Source of the DNA: Chitinophagales bacterium
GTDB lineage: Bacteria; Bacteroidota; Bacteroidia; Chitinophagales; Chitinophagaceae
DNA: 64,000 nt
Reading direction: 5' to 3'
Assembly: GCA_017303855.1 (NCBI GenBank)
Contig: JAFLBL010000021.1
Coordinates: 1-64,000, forward strand
Made by a program: the position numbers and the translations under genes. Below the pieces are notes generated by a model that did not search any database, had not been told where the DNA came from, and saw nothing but the letters and a program-made list of their open reading frames with translations. This document shows positions 52,102-60,200 of this stretch, piece after piece (position 1 is the stretch's first letter; each line of letters begins with the position of its first letter).

Positions 52102-55100
52102 TCAGAAAGTAACGTTTACGCCAAATAACCAGGTTTTCGCCCTTGGGTAAGCGGCAAAATCCACACCCGGAGTCAGCGGGTCGGAGCGACGGGATGTAAC
52201 ATCCGGATCGTATCCGCTGTAATTGCTGATTGTAGCCAGGTTATTTACGGTTCCGTATATGCGCAGTGTGGAAATTTTCATTTTATCTAACAGTTTTTTC
52301 GGCAGCGTATACCCCATGGTGATATTGTTGAAGCGCAGGTAAGAACCGTCTTCAATTGCCCAGGAGTGCAGCCACCAGCGTTGTACCCGGACAGGTGCCC
52401 AGATTTTCGCATTGGCATTCATCTTGGCCAGTTCGGTGGGGTCGGTTACCCTGATACCGGAAGGACTGATATACGTAAACCGGTCCTTCATGATTTCAAG
52501 GGTATTCAGGTTCGGGAAGGCACCGTCAGTCCATTCGAGTTTGTTGGCGTTGTAAATGTCATTACCGACTACAAAATTTACAAATACTGAAAGGTCGAAA
52601 TTGCCAACAGTAAACTGGTTGCTCCAGCCCCCGGTGAATTTGGGATTGGCATCGCCGATTACCTTACGGTCATCCGGGGTGATCACACCGTCTCCGTTCA
52701 GATCTTTCCATTTCATGGTTCCGGGCTGGGGAGCGCCATAAACACCATTTACAGCAATACCGGCTTTTATGGTATAGGTTTGCGTGGTGGCGTTGTAATC
52801 AAAATCGTCTATTTTATAAAACCCGTCTGTCACGAAACCATACATCAGACCAACTGGTTGTCCGACCTGTACGATATAGTCGTCTACACCATCTGAACCC
52901 TGCCAGCCGGAATTACGGGTCTGGAACTGCAAACCGCCGAGGCTTTCCACCTTGTTTTTATTAAAGGCAATATTGAAATTGGATGACCAGGTAAACAATT
53001 TCTTTTGAATAGCCGTCGCGTTTAACTGGATTTCTATGCCTTTATTGGAAGTGGCACCTACGTTCTGCAATTGTGAAGTGTAACCGGATGTTGGCGGAAT
53101 GGCCACAGCCAGTAAAAGGTCTTTTGCAGAGTTTTTATAGGCATCAACAGTTACCTGTAACCGGTTTTTAAACAGGGAGAGGTCAAGTCCCAGGTTCTGT
53201 GTGGTGTTTTTTTCCCATCTCAGATCAGGATTAGCCAGTGCTGAAGGTGCAAATCCCGGAAGGATAGAGTGGTTAAAGGCATACTGACCTGTAACGCCAT
53301 ACAATTGTCTGTAAAGGAGATTGCCGATACGGTTATTGCCCACTGATCCGTAACCAAAGCGGATCTTACCATCATTCAGCCAGGTCAGGTTTTCCATGAA
53401 TTTTTCACGGGAAAAACGCCAGGCTACAGAACCGGACGGGAATACCAGTGTGCCGTTGTCGGAACTGAATTTTGAAGACCGGTCTGCACGCAGGTTAAAG
53501 TTGAAAAGGTATTTATCGTCAAATGCGTAACTCATCCGGCCGAAGAATGATGCGATGCGGGCGGGTGGTTCTTCAAACGAAGTGGGCAGGGGTTGAGTGG
53601 ATCCGGTTGGAGCTGACCCCAGTCCCATATTGGCTAAAGCTTTTTCCGGAGAAATCTCAGCCGGGAAATAGCGGGTTTCAATGGAATTCTGTTTGGAACG
53701 TACATCTACAGTTTCCTGACCGGCGAGAAAAGTAATATCGTGGTGCTTTTTAAAATTGTTTAACTGGTATTGCAGTGTATTGGAATTACTGATAGTGTAA
53801 TTGTTCTGTTGACCGATCATGGCTACTGGTAAGGAGGCCGCATTACGCGCGGTACCGGTAATCTTACTGTAGAACTGGTCGGTACGGATATTGGCATTAT
53901 CGAAACCGGCTGTGGAGCGGAAGCTCAGATTCTTAACGATTGTATAGTTGGCATAGGCGGTGAGGTATACCGCTTTTGTATACTGTCTTCTGTATTCTGC
54001 TTTCGTCAGGATAACCGGATTGGTTGCACCTGCAGAAGCCAGGTAGTACGCTTCGTCAAAATCGTCAATGCCAAACCCGTCTCTGGATAATTCAAATGGG
54101 CGATAGTTAATAGCATGACGAAGACGGTTGGTGGTTCTGGTTCCGGTGTTGGTGGTTCCGATCCCCTGAATTTCCTGATCTAAATAACGGGCTGTGAATC
54201 CAACCCTGAGTTTTTCAGATGCTTTATGATCCAGTTTAAAGTTCAGGAGTTTCCTGTTAAACCCGGACTCGATCTGTATACCATCTTCTTTATTGGCTGT
54301 AAGACTCAGGTTAAAGGTGGTGCTCTGATTGCCTCCGCTCATGGAAACGTTATGCGTGGAGAAAGCGGCTTTACGGCCAAACACCTGGTCCTGCCAGTTT
54401 ACAAAATCCACATTCTTATAATTTGCAAGCGTATCCCAGGTAGTTCCATAGGTTTGCGCAAAACTGGAACTGTCCGCAGCACTGCCACGGGTTCTTTCAT
54501 ACTGCCACATTACGAAATCATAGGGCTTCATTACATCCATGAATTTCGGCAACTGGCGGTAGCCGATTGAACCGTTATAGCTGATCTGAGTCTTGCCATT
54601 GCGTCCGGATTTTGTTGTAATGATCACCACGCCATTTGCGGCACGTGCTCCATAGATAGCCGTAGTGGAAGCGTCTTTCAGCACATCCACGGAAGCGATA
54701 TCCTGCGGCGAAATGACGGAGAGGGCATTTTCCACCTGTATACCGTCTACAATATAGAGGGGTGAGTTATCCTGTGTAATCGATCCGCCACCACGCACCC
54801 TGACAATGATTTCTGCACCGGGGGCACCTTCCGTTGAAGTGAGTTGTACACCGGCCAGTTTACCTTGTAAGGCTTCAGCCGCAGAAGAGAGTGGAAAATC
54901 TTTTATTTGTTTTGAATTAACGGATGAAACAGATCCTGTCAGGTCTTTACGTTTTACAGTAGTGTAACCAACAACGACTACATCATCAAGTGCTTTCACT
55001 TCAGGAATGATTTCAGCATTGATGCTGGTTCTTCCGTCAATGGCCGTTTCATAAGGAATAAAAGAAGCACTGGTAAAAACCAGTACGGTTGCCTTGCTGT

Positions 55101-55311
55101 CCACGTTGATACGATAAACGCCCTGCGCATCGGTGGTAGTGGCATTTTTTGTTCCTTTTACCGCAACCGTAACGCCGGAAACAGGTAATTTGTTTTCCGC
55201 TGATACTACGGTCCCGGTGATCTGACGGGATTGTGCCAATAACCCCTGCAGCGGGATTAATGCAAATAAAAGCAGAAGGAAAGTACCTGCTTTTTTAAGT
55301 TTTTTGTTCAT
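52102..55311 (-). CDS. susC: SusC/RagA-family TonB-dependent outer-membrane transporter
   Basis: The 1069-residue pore imports pectin oligosaccharides using TonB energy. It has a signal (MNKKLKKAGTFLLLLFALIPL), a carboxypeptidase-regulatory-like domain (about 30-115), a TonB box near DDVVVVGY, and the plug (about 125-235) with the SusC hallmark VDVLKDASTTAIYGARAANGVVIITTK. The 22-strand barrel ends in AKTWLFGVNVTF. It is the first gene of the locus. Its leader appears to be about 250 nt if the TAGACTTG box at 55567-55574 is the promoter. Confidence 0.94.
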   Translation of the reverse strand: MNKKLKKAGTFLLLLFALIPLQGLLAQSRQITGTVVSAENKLPVSGVTVAVKGTKNATTTDAQGVYRINVDSKATVLVFTSASFIPYETAIDGRTSINAEIIPEVKALDDVVVVGYTTVKRKDLTGSVSSVNSKQIKDFPLSSAAEALQGKLAGVQLTSTEGAPGAEIIVRVRGGGSITQDNSPLYIVDGIQVENALSVISPQDIASVDVLKDASTTAIYGARAANGVVIITTKSGRNGKTQISYNGSIGYRQLPKFMDVMKPYDFVMWQYERTRGSAADSSSFAQTYGTTWDTLANYKNVDFVNWQDQVFGRKAAFSTHNVSMSGGNQSTTFNLSLTANKEDGIQIESGFNRKLLNFKLDHKASEKLRVGFTARYLDQEIQGIGTTNTGTRTTNRLRHAINYRPFELSRDGFGIDDFDEAYYLASAGATNPVILTKAEYRRQYTKAVYLTAYANYTIVKNLSFRSTAGFDNANIRTDQFYSKITGTARNAASLPVAMIGQQNNYTISNSNTLQYQLNNFKKHHDITFLAGQETVDVRSKQNSIETRYFPAEISPEKALANMGLGSAPTGSTQPLPTSFEEPPARIASFFGRMSYAFDDKYLFNFNLRADRSSKFSSDNGTLVFPSGSVAWRFSREKFMENLTWLNDGKIRFGYGSVGNNRIGNLLYRQLYGVTGQYAFNHSILPGFAPSALANPDLRWEKNTTQNLGLDLSLFKNRLQVTVDAYKNSAKDLLLAVAIPPTSGYTSQLQNVGATSNKGIEIQLNATAIQKKLFTWSSNFNIAFNKNKVESLGGLQFQTRNSGWQGSDGVDDYIVQVGQPVGLMYGFVTDGFYKIDDFDYNATTQTYTIKAGIAVNGVYGAPQPGTMKWKDLNGDGVITPDDRKVIGDANPKFTGGWSNQFTVGNFDLSVFVNFVVGNDIYNANKLEWTDGAFPNLNTLEIMKDRFTYISPSGIRVTDPTELAKMNANAKIWAPVRVQRWWLHSWAIEDGSYLRFNNITMGYTLPKKLLDKMKISTLRIYGTVNNLATISNYSGYDPDVTSRRSDPLTPGVDFAAYPRAKTWLFGVNVTF

Positions 55312-55565
55312 AATGCAGCATTTTAAGTAAACGAAATGAAGATAGTTTGTGCTGTTACACGGGTTTCCTTCTGTTGATACCTGCCTTAAATGATGCGGCG
55401 GAGTATCGTTTGTTGTTATCCGGGAAACAGCGGCAGAAACGGCCGGCCTGAATTAAAAAGAGGGGACTTGAAAATGTACTGAAGTCAGATTTATAGCAGT
55501 CGTTGACATTTTCATCTTTTCATTTTTGGCAAGCAGGTTCTGTGTTATTTGTCAATATATGCACA

Positions 55566-55574
55566 ACAAGTCTA
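55566..55574 (-). promoter_or_regulatory. Probable promoter of the susC operon
   Basis: The minus strand reads TAGACTTGT, identical over nine bases to the box in front of the GH28 gene and likewise 57 bp from the operator. No TTG -33 element is seen. The distance to the susC start (about 255 bp) gives a long leader. Confidence 0.5.
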
Positions 55575-55622
55575 CACCGATCTTTTTTATAAGTCACTGA
55601 TTATTAGGTTTATTTTTACGCA

Positions 55623-55640
55623 ATCGTTCCCGGCAACGAT
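55623..55640. promoter_or_regulatory. LacI-type operator between susC and the LacI-family gene
   Basis: ATCGTTCCCGGCAACGAT is palindromic except for one central pair. It is preceded by AGGTTTATTTTTACGCA, also found (two bases shorter) at the GH28 operator. It is about 70 bp upstream of the inferred susC transcription start and 171 bp before the LacI-family ATG, so it can serve both directions. The two sites share 14 of 18 core positions. Confidence 0.72.
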
Positions 55641-55810
55641 GTCAAAAAAGTTACATGAAAATTGCATGACATATTTAAGCGTTGAAGCTATAGCTGGGAA
55701 TAATCGTTTAATGACCTGAATATGCAGCAAATAGGGTAATTTACAGGTCTGTTGGGGTAGTCGGCCGGGACAGCCCTTACGATCGACTGCAAAAACCACC
55801 GGAAACAGAC

Positions 55811-56869
55811 ATGAAGTTTGAAGCTGTAACCATAAAGGATATCGCCAAAGCGCTGGGATTGTCCACGTCAACCGTGTCAAGAGCCCTGCGTGACAGTTAT
55901 GAAATCAGCCCTGAGACCAAAAAGCTGGTGCTCGAATACGCTGAAAAAATAAATTATCATCCCAACCCGATTGCCCTCAGCCTGAAGGAGAGAAGAAGCC
56001 GGTCTATCGGCATTATTGTTTGTGAAATCGCCAACAGTTATTTCTCACAGGTCATCAATGGTATAGAATCCATTGCGCAAAATAACGGCTATAATGTAAT
56101 CATTTCTCAAAGCCATGAATCCGCAGAGCGTGAATTGCTGAACCTGCAATACCTGACTTCGCGTTCCATGGACGGACTGATTATTTCGGTCTCCACTGAA
56201 ACCCGTGATTTCAGTTACTTCCGTGAACTGCACGACCGCGGGATGCCTATCGTTTTCTTTGACCGGATTGTGGATGAGATTGAAACGCATAAAGTAATTG
56301 CGGATAATTTTAAAGGAGCGTATGATGCCACGACACACCTGGTAAAATGCGGTTATAAACGGATTGCCACGCTGTGCAATACCACTACATTATCAATTGG
56401 AAAGGAAAGGCTGGCCGGCTATATTGCGGCGTTAAAGGACAATGGTATTACGCCGGATGAGTCATTGATTCAATATTGTCAGCATGGCGGCCTGCTGGCG
56501 GCTGAAATGGATGAAGCCATGAACAGCTTATTCAGGCTCCGGAAAGTACCCGATGCCATATTTGCCTCCGCCGACAAACTGACCACAGGTTGTTTACGGG
56601 CATTAAAGTCCAGGGGACTCTCCGTTCCGGATGATATTGGCCTTATCGGGTTTTCGAACAGTGAACTCACTGAACTGCTGGAACCATCCCTGTCCGTTAT
56701 CAAACAACCCGCCTTTGAAATGGGCGAAGTAGCTACCAGTCTGCTGCTGGAACTGATCGAAGCCCGGCATCCGGTCACAAATTTCCAGACAAAAGTATTG
56801 CCTACTGAAATGTTTATCCGCCAGTCAACACAAACAAAAAAAATCCGGACAAAGCCGGTGATTTCCTGA
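55811..56869 (+). CDS. LacI/GalR-family transcriptional regulator
   Basis: The 352-residue product has an N-terminal LacI helix-turn-helix (TIKDIAKALGLSTSTVSRAL, residues 7-26) and hinge YHPNPIALSLKERRSRSIGI. A periplasmic-binding-like effector domain follows (about 66-340). It is the only regulator next to this locus and divergent from susC, with the operator palindrome between them. The effector is likely a pectin catabolite such as KDG or a uronate, inferred. Many comparable Bacteroidota pectin loci use hybrid two-component systems, so a LacI protein here is notable. Confidence 0.93.
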   Translation: MKFEAVTIKDIAKALGLSTSTVSRALRDSYEISPETKKLVLEYAEKINYHPNPIALSLKERRSRSIGIIVCEIANSYFSQVINGIESIAQNNGYNVIISQSHESAERELLNLQYLTSRSMDGLIISVSTETRDFSYFRELHDRGMPIVFFDRIVDEIETHKVIADNFKGAYDATTHLVKCGYKRIATLCNTTTLSIGKERLAGYIAALKDNGITPDESLIQYCQHGGLLAAEMDEAMNSLFRLRKVPDAIFASADKLTTGCLRALKSRGLSVPDDIGLIGFSNSELTELLEPSLSVIKQPAFEMGEVATSLLLELIEARHPVTNFQTKVLPTEMFIRQSTQTKKIRTKPVIS

Positions 56870-57034
56870 TAATATAGATGTTTGGTTTTTGCAGGTGAAT
56901 GGGGATGCTATTTTTTTAGTAGCCAGACTACCACTATTCCGATGCCTGAAAAGGCGATCAGGCAGGTTTTCAGTCTGACCAATATAATACTGGTCGATGT
57001 TGGCAGAATAAACGATGTACACTGTATATGGCAT
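56825..57034 (-). pseudogene. Truncated GIY-YIG domain protein
   Basis: The first 40 residues (MPYTVYIVYSANIDQYYIGQTENLPDRLFRHRNSG) are a clear GIY-YIG (UPF0213-type) N-terminus, with VYIVYS, YYIGQ and the Arg of LPDRLFRH. After SGSLATKK the usual PW/Y segment and helical end are absent. The frame drifts through LacI 3' sequence and stops, giving 69 residues instead of about 80-100. The overlap of 45 bases with the LacI gene and the loss of the family C-terminus suggest a remnant cut by a deletion or frameshift. Confidence 0.6.
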
Positions 57035-57071
57035 AAAAAAAAGCCATACTTATTTGAAGTATGACTTGTTG

Positions 57072-57145
<74 letters not shown>

Positions 57146-57220
57146 TTTGGGAGTGCAAATATATATGCTTGTTTTTACTGTTCCAAAAAGAAAAAGCAAC
57201 TTTTAGATGATTAAAATTTA

Positions 57221-57258
57221 AACGGGGAAGCCGCCTGTAATCAGGCGGCTTCCCCGTT
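57221..57258 (-). terminator. Terminator of the PL9 gene
   Basis: Perfect 17-bp arms (57221-57237 and 57242-57258, core GGGGAAGCCGCCTG) with loop TAAT, followed on the minus strand by TTAAATTTTAAT. It lies 21 bp past the stop. Confidence 0.88.
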
Positions 57259-57279
57259 TTGAAAAATGAGGCTAATTGT

Positions 57280-60200
57280 TTATTGTTTCACAAACTGCAT
57301 CGTCGATTTTTTCACTTCATCCGCCCGTACTTCTATAATATACATGCCGGCGGGCAGTTTGGTAAGATCTACGGTTTCTGTAATCAGTGCCTGGCTGATG
57401 GCCAGCTGCTTCCTGAGAATACTGATTCCACGGGCATCATAAATATTCAGGACCAGGGAATTCCGGGCGCTGTTGGCCGCATTGATCCGGATATTGATTT
57501 CCGTAGTGGCCGGGTTGGGGTAGACCTGTTTTAACAGGCTGCCGGATGAACGCACTGTTATTGCTACGGTATCACGGTCAATACCACCCCTGTTATCTGT
57601 TACCCGCAGCTCAAATTCATAGACTCCTTCTTCCAGGTTATTGAAAATCGTGGAAGATGAATCCGGAGTTACGATAGTATACTGTGCAGGACCACTGATC
57701 TTGGACCAATGATAGGCAACAATAATTCCGTCTGTATCAGCACCGCCTCCGGTATGATTAATGGAGTTCACCGGGTAGGTCATGCTGCGGTCCGGACCCG
57801 CATTGGCAACAGGAGCCAGATTGGTCAACGCACTTACGGTGATGGTGATCGTATCTCTTCCAACAGCACCCAGGTTGTCGGTGGCTCTCAGTTCAAATGT
57901 ATATGTACCTTCCACCAGGTTGTTGATGGTCGTTTGTGCCTGCGTCGGGAATACTATGGTATACTGAGCCGGTCCTGTGATTTTTGTCCACAGATAAGCG
58001 GAAATAGTACCATCCGGATCAGTTGCTGATCCCATCATATTCACACTGTTCGCGGGCAATGTAATTGCCTGGTCACTGCCTGCATTGACAACCGGAGCCT
58101 GGTTTACTGCAGGAGCGGGATTTACTACCACGGTCATTGTGTCTTTGCCGCTTGCCCCGCTGTTGTCGGTTACTGTCAGTACAAACTGGTAAGTGCCCTG
58201 TACCAGGTTATTGATGACGGTTTGCGCCTGTGTTGCATTTACAATTGTAAATGTTGCCGGTCCGTTGATTTTTGTCCACTGATAGGACGCAATCGTGCCA
58301 TCCGGATCATTACCACTACCGGTTACTGTTACTGTATTAACCGGAAGCGTTATACTGATATCGGCACCGGCATTTGCCAGGGGCGCCTGATTCACCGGTG
58401 TACCCGGATTTACTATAACTGTAACCGTATCGCGACCTAATGCTCCCTGGTTATCGGTAACCCTCAGTTCAAACTGATAGGTACCCTGTACCAGGTTATT
58501 GAACAAACTGGAAGCCTGTGACGGGGATAATATTATAAACTGAGCCGGCCCGGATATTTTATTCCATTGGTAAGCGGTGATGGTGCCATCCGGATCAAAT
58601 CCGCTGCCAGTAATGGTTAAACTGTTTACCGGTAATGTGAGTACATGGTCGGAACCGGCATCAGCCACCGGTGGAATATTGGGTGCCGCGTTTACAGTTA
58701 TGGTTACAAAAGCGTCTGCAGTGGCGCCACTGTTATCGGTTACGGACAACCGGAATACATAAGTGCCTTGTACCAGGTTATTGACAACTGTCTGCGCCTG
58801 TGCGGGACTTACGATAGTATACTGCACCGGTCCTGAAATTTTACTCCAGGCAAAGCTGCTGATACTGCCATCCGGGTCAGTTCCGCTACCGGATAAGCTT
58901 ACGGTATTTACGGGTAATATAATTGTCTGATCGGTACCGGCATTGGCTACAGGTAACTGGTTGGGGGCTGCATTTACAGTAATGGTGACAAAAGCATCAG
59001 CAGTAGCACCACTGTTATCTGTAACAATAAGGCGGAAAACATAAGTGCCCTGAACCAGGCTGTTGATTTGTGTACCGGACTGTGCGGGACTGAGAATAGA
59101 GAAAGTAGCCGGTCCGCTGATCTTACTCCACTGATAAGAAACAATGCTGCCGTCAGGATCTGTACCGGAACCCGTCAGGGTTACCGTATTTACCGGTAAT
59201 GTAATAACCTGGTCGGCACCTGCATTGGCCGACGGCAACTGGTTGGCTCCCGCGTTTACAACTATAGTAATATAATCTATACCAGTGGCACCACCATTAT
59301 CGGTTACTGTTAAACTGAATACATAAGTGCCTTGTGCCAGGTTACTGATACTGGTTTGTGCCTGTGAAGGATTCCCGATTGTATAACTGGCCGGACCGGA
59401 AATTTTTGTCCAGAGGTAAGTGGCTATTACGCCATCCGGATCGGTACCACTGCCGGTAACAGTTACCGCATTTACAGGCAGGGTAATGGCCTGATCGGGT
59501 CCTGCATTGGCTGCGGGTGCCTGGTTGGAAACAGAGTTTACACTCACTGTAACAAAAGCATCGCCGGTGGCATTGCTGTTATCCGTTACCCGGAGCCGGA
59601 ATACATAAGTGCCCTGTACCAGTGTATTCACCACGGTCTGTGCCTGTGCGGAAGAAACAATATTGAAACTGGCCGGACCTGAAATTTTCGACCATTGGTA
59701 ACCGGTAATGGTGCCGTCAGGGTCTGTGCCGCTACCGGTAAGAGTAACCGTGCTGGCGGGTAAAGTAATTGCCTGGTTGGCGCCCGCGTCTGCAACCGGT
59801 AACAGGTTGGCGGCTGCATTTACAGTTACCGTCATCGTATCTCTGCCTGTCGCACCGAGATTGTCCGTTACCCGTAATTCAAACTGATAACTGCCTTCGG
59901 CTAATCCGCTGATCAGTGTTTGTGACTGCGCAGCAGTAGCAATGGCATAGCTGGCGGGTCCTGTAATCTTGGTCCACTGATATGCACTAATCGAACCATC
60001 CGGATCCGTACCACTGCCGGTAACAGTTAAACTGTTAGTTGGCAAAGTAACTGACCTGTCGATGCCTGCATTGGCTAATGGCGCCTGGTTAGCAGCCGCA
60101 TTTACCGTTACGATCATGCTGTCTCTGCCGATTGCGCCGAGATTATCAGTTACCCGCAGTTCAAACTGGTATACACCCTGCACCAGGTTATTCATTGTTG

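Noticed and set aside
23945..56869. The pectin locus as a recently acquired mobile island
   Set aside because: No integrase, transposase, direct-repeat ends or obvious composition change is visible; only the tRNA and the GIY-YIG remnant hint at it.
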